DNA of 64,000 nt from CAVUPF01 sp963743285. GTDB lineage: Bacteria; Actinomycetota; Thermoleophilia; Solirubrobacterales; 70-9. The stretch is taken from the NCBI GenBank assembly GCA_963743285.1, contig CAVUPF010000004.1, positions 62,001-126,000 on the forward strand. The letters are read 5' to 3'. How positions within the stretch are numbered: position 1 is the first letter of the stretch; every line of letters begins with the position of its first letter. The notes under the pieces were generated by a model. It saw nothing but the letters and a program-made list of their open reading frames with translations, was not told the DNA's origin and ran no database searches. This document shows, in pieces, positions 51,877 to 60,026 of the stretch. The position numbers and the translations under genes are program-made.

Positions 51877-52758
51877 TCAGCTCGAGATCAACAGACCCGC
51901 CGAGACCAGCAGGCTGAAGACGGCCAGCAGCGCCCCGGTGCCGGCCAGCGCCGCGTTGAGCCCCGGCCCGTCGGTCCGGCCGGACATCACCCGCAGGGGC
52001 CTGAGTGCCATCGGCAGCGCCGCGAAGCCGATCAGCGGCAAGAGGCTCGATTCCGCACCGACCAGCGCGACCGGCAGCACGACGAAAGCGCCTAGCACCA
52101 GCATTCGGTACAGGGCGACCGCATTGCGCCGCCCCATCCGCACCGCCAGCGTCATCTTCCCCGCCCGCCGATCGGTCTCCAGGTCGCGGACGTTGTTGAC
52201 GACGAGGATCGCAGTCGCCAGGAACCCGACCGCGATCGAGAGCCCGAGCGGCAACGCATTGAGCTTCTCCACCTGCACGTAATAGGACCCGTTGACTGCG
52301 ACCAGTCCAAAGAACAAGAAGACGAATACCTCGCCCAGCCCGGCATACCCATAGGGCCGCGGCCCACCCGTGTAGAGAACCCCCGCCGCGATCGAGACAG
52401 CCCCGATCACGAGGATCACGACCCCGGCGACCGCGGCCAGATAAACCCCACAAGCGACCGCGACCCCGAACGCGACCCAGGTGGCGGTCAGCACCCGCCG
52501 CGGCGTAACCAGCCCGGCCGAGGTGACCCGAACCGGCCCAAGCCGATCCGCAGCATCCGCCCCTCGCCGCGCATCTGAATAATCATTGGCCAGGTTCGTC
52601 CCCACCTGAATGAACACAGACCCGACCAGGGCGGCGGCAAACGCTCCGACCCTAGGAAACTTCGCCGCCCACTGGACGGCCGCCGCGGTCCCGACGAAGA
52701 CCGGAGCGATCGCGGCCGGCAGCGTCCTCGGCCTGGCGGCCATGAGCCAAATCCTCAT
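51877..52758 (-). CDS. menA: 1,4-dihydroxy-2-naphthoate polyprenyltransferase
   Basis: Integral membrane UbiA-family prenyltransferase, 293 residues, eight or nine helices. The first Asp motif is NLANDYSDARRGAD (NDxxD) and the second NNVRDLETDRRAGKMTLAVR (DxxxD), both diagnostic for MenA. ATG 52758 overlaps the menB stop (ATGA). Longer upstream frames are antisense or shadow reading of menB and are rejected. Confidence 0.94.
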   Translation of the reverse strand: MRIWLMAARPRTLPAAIAPVFVGTAAAVQWAAKFPRVGAFAAALVGSVFIQVGTNLANDYSDARRGADAADRLGPVRVTSAGLVTPRRVLTATWVAFGVAVACGVYLAAVAGVVILVIGAVSIAAGVLYTGGPRPYGYAGLGEVFVFLFFGLVAVNGSYYVQVEKLNALPLGLSIAVGFLATAILVVNNVRDLETDRRAGKMTLAVRMGRRNAVALYRMLVLGAFVVLPVALVGAESSLLPLIGFAALPMALRPLRVMSGRTDGPGLNAALAGTGALLAVFSLLVSAGLLISS

Positions 52759-53633
52759 GGTCGGCGCGGGTATTTGCTGAAGTCCGGGGAGCGCCCTTGC
52801 TGGTATGCGTTTCGCCCCTCCTGACCCTCCTCGGACATGTAGAAGAGCAGCGTTGCGTCGTGGGAGAGCTGCTGGAGGCCGGTGAGGCCGTCCTCGGCTG
52901 CGTTGAAGCTTGCCTTCATCAATCGCAGGGAGAGCGGCGAGAGGTGCAGCATCTCCCGGCACCAGGCGACCGTCTCGCGCTCCAGCTCGTCGACCGGTAC
53001 CACGGCGTTGACGAGTCCCATCGCCAGTGCCTCCTCGGCTCCGTAGAGCCGACAGAGGAACCAAACCTCCTTCGCTCGCTTGACCCCGATGTTGCGTGCC
53101 AGCAGGCTGGCGCCGAAGCCACCGTCGAAGCTGCCCACCCGCGGCCCGGTCTGCCCGAAACGTGCATTCTCGGCGGCGATCGTCAGGTCGCAGACAAGAT
53201 GGAGGATCTGGCCGCCGCCCACCGCGTAGCCGGCGACCATCGCCACCACCGGCTTCGGCAGCCGCCGGATCTGCACGTGCAGGTCGCCGACGTCGAGCCG
53301 CCCGATCCCCTGCTGGGCCACGTCGTCGTCGCCGATGTAGCCGTCGTCGCCGCGGATCCGCTGATCCCCGCCGGAGCAAAAAGCCTCTGTCCCCGCCCCG
53401 GTGAGGACGATCGCTCCGACCGCGAGGTCGTCGCGGGCCCGCCCGAACGCGTCGCGCAGCTCGGTCAAGGTCTGCGGCCGGAACGCGTTGCGCACCTCCG
53501 GCCGGTCGATCGTGATCTTCGCGATACCGTCGATCTTCTCGTAGCGGATGTCCCCGTACTCGGCGGCGCCCTGCCACTCGATCGGGGCGTAGAGCTCCCG
53601 TTCAGGCGGGGCGTCTTTGTGGCGTTGGGGCAA
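52755..53633 (-). CDS. menB: 1,4-dihydroxy-2-naphthoyl-CoA synthase
   Basis: Crotonase-family ring-closing enzyme. From TTG 53633 it has 292 residues. Motifs: ITIDRPEVRNAFRPQTLTEL, FCSGGDQRIRGDDGYIGDDD, VAMVAGYAVGGGQILHLVCD, GSFDGGFGASLLAR, with the MenB-specific C terminus EGRNAYQQGRSPDFSKYPRR. TTG 53633 is chosen because GGAGGA lies 4 nt upstream; the frame is open to 53789 but would overlap the divergent menE gene. First gene of the menB-A-C-D operon. Confidence 0.9.
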   Translation of the reverse strand: MPQRHKDAPPERELYAPIEWQGAAEYGDIRYEKIDGIAKITIDRPEVRNAFRPQTLTELRDAFGRARDDLAVGAIVLTGAGTEAFCSGGDQRIRGDDGYIGDDDVAQQGIGRLDVGDLHVQIRRLPKPVVAMVAGYAVGGGQILHLVCDLTIAAENARFGQTGPRVGSFDGGFGASLLARNIGVKRAKEVWFLCRLYGAEEALAMGLVNAVVPVDELERETVAWCREMLHLSPLSLRLMKASFNAAEDGLTGLQQLSHDATLLFYMSEEGQEGRNAYQQGRSPDFSKYPRRP

Positions 53634-53736
53634 GCGTTCCTCCAAGGCTCGGGTTGGGTCGGGTGCCGCCCGCTGGCGCGGACCGCTAAGAATGCGGTGG
53701 CAACGATAGCCAGCGACACCCGGTGGGCGCGAAGCG

Positions 53737-55062
53737 ATGAAACTCGACAACTGGCTGGCACAGAGATCCCAGAGCTGTCCAGACCGCACCGCCCTGGTGG
53801 CGGACGGGGTCGGGGTCTGCTACGCGGAGCTGGAGGCGGAGTCGACCTGGGTTGCGCGGCGCCTCGCCGCGCAAGGGGTGCGGCGCGGCTCGAGCGTGGC
53901 GCTGACCATGCGGCCCAGCCGCGAGCAGGTGGTCCTGATCCACGCGCTGATGAAGGTAGGGGCGGTGCTGTTGCCGCTCAGCCCACGGCTGAACGAGGCG
54001 GAGCGGGCGGAGGTGATCGCGACCGAGGGGCCCACGATCGACCTCAGCGACCCCGGCGAGCTGACCCAGACCGAGGCCGACCTACCGCTGCTCGGCGAGC
54101 ACGATATGGACGACATCGTCTGCCGGGTGCTGACCAGCGGCAGCACCGGTGCCCCCCACCCGGTCGGGCTCACATACGGCAACTTCCTGTGGAGCGCGGT
54201 CGGCTCCGCCTTCAACATCGGCGTCCAGCCCGAAGACCGCTGGCTTTGCTGTGTGCCGCTCAGCCATGTCTCCGGACTCTCAATCGCGATGCGATCGGTG
54301 ATCTACGGCTCGACGATGGTCCTCCACGACGGCTTCGATGCCGAGCGGGTGGCGGCGGCGCTGGAGGAGGGCGGCGTCACCGTCGTTTCCTTGGTGACGA
54401 CGATGCTGGCCAGGCTGCTGGAGGCGGGCGCCGACCTCTCTGGCCCACGGGCGATCCTGGTCGGCGGCGGGCCAGTCCCCGAGGAGCCGCTTGAGGAGGC
54501 GATTGGCCGCGGCGCCACTGTCGTGCAGACCTATGGACTCACCGAGACTTGCTCTCAGGTGACGACCCTGGCGCCCGCCGACGCCCGCCGCAAGCTGGGC
54601 TCGGCCGGGCGTCCGCTGCTCACCACCCACCTGCGGATCCAGGACGGCGAGATCCTCGTCCAGGGCCCGACAGTCGCCCCCCGCTGCGCCGACGCCGACG
54701 GCTGGCTGCACACGGGGGACCTTGGCCGCATCGACGAGGAAGGCTTCCTCTACATCGAGGACCGGATTGACGACATGATCATCAGTGGCGGTGAGAACGT
54801 GGTGCCGGCAGAGGTGGAGAAGGTGCTGCTGCGCCACCCGGCGGTCATCGATGCGGCTGTGATCGGTCGCGAGGACCCCGAGTGGCAGCAGGCGGTGACC
54901 GCTGTCGTCGTATTGCAGAGCGGCTCCGAGGCGACCCCAGACGAGCTGCGCCGCCACTGCGCCGACGCGCTTGCCGACTTCAAGGTGCCGAAGCGGGTCG
55001 AGCTCGCTGCGGCGCTGCCGCGCACGCCCTCGGGCAAGCTGATGCGCAGGGCCCTCCGTTAG
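53737..55062 (+). CDS. menE: o-succinylbenzoate-CoA ligase
   Basis: ANL-family adenylating enzyme, 441 residues. LTSGSTGAPHPVGLTYGNF is the P-loop-like motif, VQTYGLTETCSQV the substrate and adenylate motif, and WLHTGDLGRIDEEGFLYIED with RIDDMIISGGENVVPAEVE the hinge. The catalytic Lys is in RTPSGKLMRR. Divergent from menB with about 100 bp between them, which must hold both promoters. Confidence 0.92.
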   Translation: MKLDNWLAQRSQSCPDRTALVADGVGVCYAELEAESTWVARRLAAQGVRRGSSVALTMRPSREQVVLIHALMKVGAVLLPLSPRLNEAERAEVIATEGPTIDLSDPGELTQTEADLPLLGEHDMDDIVCRVLTSGSTGAPHPVGLTYGNFLWSAVGSAFNIGVQPEDRWLCCVPLSHVSGLSIAMRSVIYGSTMVLHDGFDAERVAAALEEGGVTVVSLVTTMLARLLEAGADLSGPRAILVGGGPVPEEPLEEAIGRGATVVQTYGLTETCSQVTTLAPADARRKLGSAGRPLLTTHLRIQDGEILVQGPTVAPRCADADGWLHTGDLGRIDEEGFLYIEDRIDDMIISGGENVVPAEVEKVLLRHPAVIDAAVIGREDPEWQQAVTAVVVLQSGSEATPDELRRHCADALADFKVPKRVELAAALPRTPSGKLMRRALR

Positions 55063-55065
55063 AGT
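55060..55065 (+). promoter_or_regulatory. putative -10 box TAGAGT
   Basis: TAGAGT overlaps the menE stop codon and ends 7 nt before the ilvC ATG; ilvC may therefore have its own leaderless promoter although it follows menE by 10 nt. Confidence 0.4.
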
Positions 55066-55072
55066 CGCGCCA

Positions 55073-56077
55073 ATGCGCACAGACGACATCTACTACGACA
55101 AAGACGCCGACCTCTCCAAGCTCGAAGGAAAGTCCGTCGCAATCCTCGGCTACGGCTCACAGGGCCACGCCCATGCCCTCAACCTCAAGGACTCCGGCGT
55201 CGACGTCGTCGTCGGCCTCCGCCCCGATTCCTCCAGCCGCGTCAAGGCCGGGGAAGCCGGCCTCGAGGTACTCGAGATCGCTGAAGCCGCCAGCCGCGGC
55301 GACATCGTCATGGTCCTGCTCCCCGACGAGAAGCAGGCTGAGGTCTGGGAGGCCGAGATCGCGGACGGGATCGCCCCCGGCAACCTGCTGCTCTTCGCGC
55401 ACGGCTTCGCCATCCACTTCGAGCAGATCGCACCCCCACCGGGAGTCGACGTCGGCATGGTCGCGCCCAAGGGCCCGGGCCATCTGGTCCGCCGCCAGTA
55501 CGAGGAGGGACACGGGGTGCCTTGCCTGATGGCGGTCCACCAGAACGCCAGCGGCGAGGCCCACGACCTCGTTCTCGCCTACGCCGCTGGGATCGGCGGC
55601 GGTCGCGCCGCGATCATCGAGACGACCTTCAAAGATGAGTGCGAGACCGATCTCTTCGGCGAGCAGGCCGTCCTCTGTGGAGGTGCCTCGGAGCTGGTCC
55701 GGGCCGGCTTTGAGACGCTTGTCGAAGCGGGATATGACCCGCGCCTCGCCTACTTTGAGTGCCTGCACGAGCTGAAGCTGATCGCCGACCTGATGTATGA
55801 GAAGGGGATCCAGGGGATGCGCTACTCGATCTCCAACACCGCCGAGTACGGGGACATGACCCGCGGCAAGCGGGTGATCGGCGAGGAGTCGCGGGCAGCG
55901 ATGAAGCAGATCCTTGACGAAATCCAGTCAGGCGAGTTCGCTCGCGAGTGGATCGCCGAGAATCGCGCCGGCGGCGAGAACTTCGACCGCATGCGTAAGG
56001 AGGCGGCCGGGCATCAGGTCGAGGAGGTCGGCAAGGATCTCCGCGGGATGATGCCCTGGATCGACCAGGAGTTCTGA
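55073..56077 (+). CDS. ilvC: ketol-acid reductoisomerase
   Basis: Second step of valine, leucine and isoleucine synthesis. Class I form, 334 residues. The Rossmann loop is VAILGYGSQGHAHALNLKDS. VGMVAPKGPGHLVRRQYEEG and FKDECETDLFGEQAVLCGG (Mg-binding Asp and Glu) are typical, as is the C-terminal knot domain (YSISNTAEYGDMTRG). Separated from ilvBN by the men genes. Confidence 0.95.
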   Translation: MRTDDIYYDKDADLSKLEGKSVAILGYGSQGHAHALNLKDSGVDVVVGLRPDSSSRVKAGEAGLEVLEIAEAASRGDIVMVLLPDEKQAEVWEAEIADGIAPGNLLLFAHGFAIHFEQIAPPPGVDVGMVAPKGPGHLVRRQYEEGHGVPCLMAVHQNASGEAHDLVLAYAAGIGGGRAAIIETTFKDECETDLFGEQAVLCGGASELVRAGFETLVEAGYDPRLAYFECLHELKLIADLMYEKGIQGMRYSISNTAEYGDMTRGKRVIGEESRAAMKQILDEIQSGEFAREWIAENRAGGENFDRMRKEAAGHQVEEVGKDLRGMMPWIDQEF

Positions 56078-56078
56078 G

Positions 56079-56513
56079 TCAGGCTCCTGGCGGAGCGTTG
56101 TCGCCGAAACGGCTGACCTCGTCCTCCGGCAGCTTGCCGTCGCGGCCGACGTAGCCGTCCTTGCCGCCGATGACCACGTAGACCGCCTCCTCGGCGTCGT
56201 TGAGGTTGCGGAGCTTGCGCACGGTAGAAGCGTCCACCCAGGCAAGGCCACCCGGCTCCAACTCGTGCGTGGAGCCGTCGCCGAACTCGATCGCGACCCG
56301 GCCTCTGTGCAGGAAGTACAGCTCCTCCTGCTCCTCGTGGTAGTGGCGGCCGGTCTCATAAGCGGGCGGCAGGACGATCGCGTTGACGCCGAACGCGGTC
56401 ACCCCCAGCTCCTTACGGATCTTGCGGAAGCCTGGACCCTCGCCGAGGTCGCGGAGATTGGCAACGGCGTAGCCGTCGCCCTTGGTGACCTGCGGCTCGC
56501 CTGCCTCGCTCAT
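56079..56513 (-). CDS. cupin-domain protein
   Basis: 144 residues, single small cupin fold. YETGRHYHEEQEELYFLHRG holds the metal-ligand pattern HxH(x)nE, followed by VAIEFGDGSTHELEPGGLAW and the second motif. ATG 56513 is chosen because the cupin starts 30 residues later; the longer frame upstream belongs to the DUF4389 remnant. Function unknown; such proteins are often small-molecule binders or isomerases. Convergent with ilvC, one base apart. Confidence 0.75.
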   Translation of the reverse strand: MSEAGEPQVTKGDGYAVANLRDLGEGPGFRKIRKELGVTAFGVNAIVLPPAYETGRHYHEEQEELYFLHRGRVAIEFGDGSTHELEPGGLAWVDASTVRKLRNLNDAEEAVYVVIGGKDGYVGRDGKLPEDEVSRFGDNAPPGA

Positions 56514-56590
56514 GTCCGGAACCCTATCCCGCGGGCGCCGGGGGAGGGAGCTCGCCTGCGAGGGCCGGGAGGCGGCGGCTGGCACCCTCC

Positions 56591-56921
56591 GATCGCACCG
56601 CGGCCTCAACTCCGATCGGCGGGTAGTCGTCGGTGAGGATCGCGTCATCGCCGAAGACCACGCGTAGAAGCTGTTGACGAAGGTCTGCGTGCTGCTGATC
56701 CCCTCAGGCAAGTAGCCGCGCTAGGCGATCGTCAGCCAGGTGACAATCGCGGCACCGAGGTGGTCGCAGTTGACCGCGGAGGAGACGATCGGCATCGGCA
56801 GGGCCAAGATCAGCCGAAAGAGAGCCTTGAGGCGACTCTGGCGCTCGGCGGCGGGGGCGACGCTGATGCGGACCGGGTAGGAGAGGTCGACCCCGGAGGC
56901 AGTCCACCCGCGGCGGTCATT
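56591..56921 (-). pseudogene. DUF4389-type membrane protein remnant
   Basis: Read on the minus strand: VDLSYPVRISVAPAAERQSR, LKALFRLILALPMPIV, AAIVTWLTIA, an in-frame TAG (56721-56723), then RGYLPEGISSTQTFVNSFYA W and, after a one-base shift, LTDDYPPIGVEAAVRSE. This order matches DUF4389 proteins (YPVR..., R..R..K..L.IPH, GRYP.GI, Y..LL.D.YPPF). One stop and one frameshift mark it as decayed. The remaining sequence between 56514 and 56957 shows no other gene. Confidence 0.5.
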
Positions 56922-56957
56922 AACCTGCCGGCTCCCTAGACCCATCACCATGCAGCC

Positions 56958-58109
56958 ATGCACTCGATGACCGAGACCACCCGCACAGCCCAGATCCCTA
57001 CCGAGTTGAGGCCCGCCGACGGCCGCTTCGGCTGCGGGCCCTCAAAGGTCCGCCCCAAAGCGCTCGCCGGGTTAGCCGAGCAGAGCCGACTGATGGGCAC
57101 CTCGCATCGCCAGAAGCCCGTCCGCGACCTCGTGGCGCGGGTGAGGGGTAACCTCGCCGAGCTGTTCTCAGTGCCTAGCGGCTATGAGGTCGTGCTCGGC
57201 AACGGCGGCTCGACGGCTTTCTGGGACGCCGCCGCCGCCTGGCTGGTGCGCGACCGCGCTCTTCACCTCAGCTACGGCGAGTTCTCGCAGAAGTTCGCCA
57301 CGGTGACCGCCGCGGCCCCCTTTCTCGCTGAACCGATCGTCATCGAGGTGGAGCCGGGCGACGCGCCGGAGCCGGTCGCCGACCCCGCCGCCGACGTGCT
57401 CGCCTGGGCCCACAACGAGACCTCGACCGGCGTGATGGTCGCAGTGCGCCGGCCGGAGGGAGCCGGTGACGCGCTGGTCGCGATCGACGGCACCTCCGGA
57501 GCCGGCGGCCTGCCGCTTGACGCGAGCCAGGCCGACGCCTATTACTTCGCACCGCAGAAGGCCTTCGGCGCCGATGGCGGTCTCTGGCTGGCGCTGCTCA
57601 GTCCCGCAGCCATCGCCAGGCTCGAGGAGCTCGACGGGGCCGGCGATCGTTGGCAGCCCGCCTTCCTCTCACTGAAGACCGCGCTCGATAACTCGCGCAA
57701 GGAGCAGACCTACAACACCCCCGCGCTGGCAACCCTGCTGCTGCTCGCCGATCAGGTCGACTGGATGCTCGCCGGTGGGGGCCTCGAGTGGTGCGTGCAG
57801 CGCACCACCGCCTCATCGAGCCACCTCTACGACTGGGCTGAGGGCGCGGAGTTCGCTTCGCCCTTCGTCGCCGCTCAAACGAAGCGTTCGTTGGTCGTCG
57901 GCACGATCGACTTCGACGACTCGGTCGACGCAGCCGCGGTGGCGGCGACGCTGCGCGCCAACGGTATCGTCGACGTCGAGCCCTACCGCAAGCTGGGGCG
58001 TAACCAGCTGCGGATCGGCATGTTCCCCGCTGTCGACCCCACCGACGTGGAGGCACTCACCGCCTGCGTCGATTGGGTGATCGAGAACGTGCCTGGAGTC
58101 GCCAGTTGA
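56958..58109 (+). CDS. serC: phosphoserine aminotransferase
   Basis: PLP enzyme of class V, actinobacterial type, 383 residues. DGRFGCGPSKVRPKALAGLA opens the fold. The Schiff-base lysine is in YYFAPQKAFGADGGLW. RNQLRIGMFPAVDPTDVEAL closes it. It converts 3-phosphohydroxypyruvate to phosphoserine, immediately after SerA in the pathway. ATG 56958 or ATG 56967 may be the start. The stop overlaps the serA TTG. Confidence 0.92.
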   Translation: MHSMTETTRTAQIPTELRPADGRFGCGPSKVRPKALAGLAEQSRLMGTSHRQKPVRDLVARVRGNLAELFSVPSGYEVVLGNGGSTAFWDAAAAWLVRDRALHLSYGEFSQKFATVTAAAPFLAEPIVIEVEPGDAPEPVADPAADVLAWAHNETSTGVMVAVRRPEGAGDALVAIDGTSGAGGLPLDASQADAYYFAPQKAFGADGGLWLALLSPAAIARLEELDGAGDRWQPAFLSLKTALDNSRKEQTYNTPALATLLLLADQVDWMLAGGGLEWCVQRTTASSSHLYDWAEGAEFASPFVAAQTKRSLVVGTIDFDDSVDAAAVAATLRANGIVDVEPYRKLGRNQLRIGMFPAVDPTDVEALTACVDWVIENVPGVAS

Positions 58110-59686
58110 AGGTCCTCATCAAGGAGAAGATCGCCGACGCTGGGGTCGAACTGCTGCGCGCCAACTTCGAAGTCGACCTTGGGCTTGAGATGTCGGACGA
58201 GGAGTTGCGGGAGGCGATCGACGCCTATGACGCGATACTGATTCGCTCGGCAACGAAGCTGACCGCCGAGTTGATCGAGCGGGCAGACCGCCTCAAGGTG
58301 ATCGGCCGGGCTGGCACCGGGGTCGACAACGTCGATATCCCGGCTGCGACCCGGCGCGGAATCGTCGTCGCAAACGCGCCCGAGTCCAACTCGGTCGCCG
58401 CCGCCGAGCACACGCTTGCCTTGATGCTTGCCCTCTTTCGCTACATCCCCCAAGCGCATGCAAGCCTGGTTGAGGGGCGCTGGGACAGGTCTCACTTCAA
58501 GGGCGCCGAGCTCTACGGCAAGACGCTCGGGGTGATCGGCTTTGGCAGGATCGGCCAGCTCGTCGCCAAGCGCGCCCAGGGCTTTGAGATGGAGGTGGTC
58601 GCCTTCGACAAGTTCGTCTCCGCGGAGCGCTTTCGCGAGCTGGGGGTCGAGGGGATGGCGAGCGCCGAGGAGGTCTTCAAGCGCGCCGACGTCGTCACTT
58701 TGCATGTGCCGAAAACGCCAGAGACGGTGAACCTGATCGATTCCGCGGCGATCGCCGCGATGGTAGATGGGGTGCGGATCGTCAATTGCGCCCGCGGCGA
58801 GCTGGTCGACCTCGACGCACTCCTCGCCGGGCTGGAGTCCGGCAAGGTGGCGGGCGCGGCGCTCGATGTCTTCCCCTCAGAGCCCTTCACCGAGCACCCG
58901 ATCTTCGCCCGGTCCGACGTCGTCGTCACTCCGCATCTGGGCGCCTCAACCGCCGAGGCTCAAGACCGCGCCGGGGTGGTCACTGCCGAGCAGGTGTCAG
59001 CGGCGCTGAGCGGCGGCGTGGTGACCAATGCGGTCAACATCGCTGCCGTGCGCCCCGAGGAGATGGAGGCGCTGGCGCCCTTCGTCCCGCTTTGTGAAAA
59101 GCTCGGCCGCCTCGCACAGGGACTCGGTGGCGGCTCGGTCGACCGCGTCATCGCCGAGTTTCGCGGCCGCATCGCAACCCACGACACCCGCCTGCTCGGC
59201 ATCGCCGTCCTGGTCGGCATCCTCTCCGGCAACACCGAGGAGCCGGTCAACCTCGTCAACGCGCCCCAGATGGCCGAAGAGCGAGGGATCGAGCTGGTCG
59301 AGACCAAGGACTCAAGCGCCGAGGATTTCACCGAGCTGGTCACCATCCGGCTTCTTTCCGGGGGGGAGGAGGTCGAGGTCTCCGGGACCGGCGTTGGCCC
59401 CCGAAATGTGCCCTACCTGGTCTCGGTTTGGGGTGAGAGCTTCTACCTGCCCTTCGCAGAGCACCTCGCGGTCCTCCGATACGCCGATCAGCCGGGGATG
59501 ATCGGCAGAGTCGGGACGGCTTTCGGCGAGGAGGGGGTGAACATCATCTCGGCAGCGGTCGGCGCGGAGGCCGGCGGCGAGCGGGCGGTGATGGCGCTGA
59601 CCACCGACGCCGCGGTACACCGGAAGACGATCGAGAAGATTCTCCAGCTGGACGGCTTCTCGGTGGGCCGCTCGGTGGATCTGTAA
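58106..59686 (+). CDS. serA: D-3-phosphoglycerate dehydrogenase
   Basis: First step of serine synthesis, 526 residues, long actinobacterial form. Substrate-domain RAGTGVDNVDIPAATRRGI, NAD-binding LGVIGFGRIGQLVAKRA, catalytic Arg, Glu and His in NCARGELVDLDALL, LDVFPSEPFTEHPIF and VTPHLGASTAEAQ. An intervening (ASB) domain and a C-terminal ACT domain follow (QPGMIGRVGTAFGEEGVNII), the likely site of serine feedback. TTG 58106 overlaps the serC stop and gives the conserved KVLIKEK start. Confidence 0.92.
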   Translation: MKVLIKEKIADAGVELLRANFEVDLGLEMSDEELREAIDAYDAILIRSATKLTAELIERADRLKVIGRAGTGVDNVDIPAATRRGIVVANAPESNSVAAAEHTLALMLALFRYIPQAHASLVEGRWDRSHFKGAELYGKTLGVIGFGRIGQLVAKRAQGFEMEVVAFDKFVSAERFRELGVEGMASAEEVFKRADVVTLHVPKTPETVNLIDSAAIAAMVDGVRIVNCARGELVDLDALLAGLESGKVAGAALDVFPSEPFTEHPIFARSDVVVTPHLGASTAEAQDRAGVVTAEQVSAALSGGVVTNAVNIAAVRPEEMEALAPFVPLCEKLGRLAQGLGGGSVDRVIAEFRGRIATHDTRLLGIAVLVGILSGNTEEPVNLVNAPQMAEERGIELVETKDSSAEDFTELVTIRLLSGGEEVEVSGTGVGPRNVPYLVSVWGESFYLPFAEHLAVLRYADQPGMIGRVGTAFGEEGVNIISAAVGAEAGGERAVMALTTDAAVHRKTIEKILQLDGFSVGRSVDL

Positions 59687-59901
59687 AAGAGCGCCGAGCC
59701 GCCGCCGGGCGCCACAGCCTCGGCAATACGGCGCCGTTGCATTGACGCCGTTGCATTCATGAAGGCAGGCGCTTTCTTCCTCGCCGAGGCGAGTGCGATC
59801 AGCTCAGAACGGGACCGACCCCGGCAATCCCCCGGTACCGGGTGGTAGCTGGCTGCACGAAATGGTGATGCGGGAGCGCCTGCGCTAAGCTGGGCTGGCG
59901 A

Positions 59902-59961
59902 ATGACGCACCGCGGCCACAGCTTGGCGCTTCTCCTTCTCCTCCCCCCTCGGGGGGAATAG
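59902..59961 (+). CDS. leuA leader peptide (leucine-rich)
   Basis: A 19-codon ORF encodes MTHRGHSLALLLLLPPRGE. Six of nineteen codons are Leu, with five in a row (CTT CTC CTT CTC CTC), and it ends at TAG 59961. It lies 65 nt upstream of leuA, and hairpin-forming sequence overlaps and follows it. This is the classical layout of ribosome-mediated transcription or translation attenuation by leucine, known for leuA genes in Actinobacteria. Start ATG 59902 has TAAGCT upstream as a possible -10. Confidence 0.75.
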   Translation: MTHRGHSLALLLLLPPRGE

Positions 59962-59982
59962 CGCTGGGCGGCGCGTAGCCGC
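59943..59982 (+). promoter_or_regulatory. putative leucine attenuator hairpins
   Basis: CCCCCC-TC-GGGGGG (59943-59956) lies over the last Leu/Pro codons of the leader, and GCGGC-GCGTA-GCCGC (59968-59982) follows the leader stop. A ribosome stalled on the Leu codons would block the first and change folding upstream of the leuA ribosome site. The remainder of 59687-59901 shows no gene. Confidence 0.5.
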
Positions 59983-60026
59983 GAGAGACAAGGTCATTCC
60001 AACGCAGCAGAGAAGGAGGAGGTCCA

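Noticed and set aside
53634..53789. Longer menB start at 53789
   Set aside because: It would overlap the divergent menE gene by 53 bp and adds residues unlike MenB; TTG 53633 has a good ribosome site.
59690..59760. GC-rich inverted sequences after serA as a terminator
   Set aside because: Stems are short and interrupted, with no U-run; not convincing enough to list.
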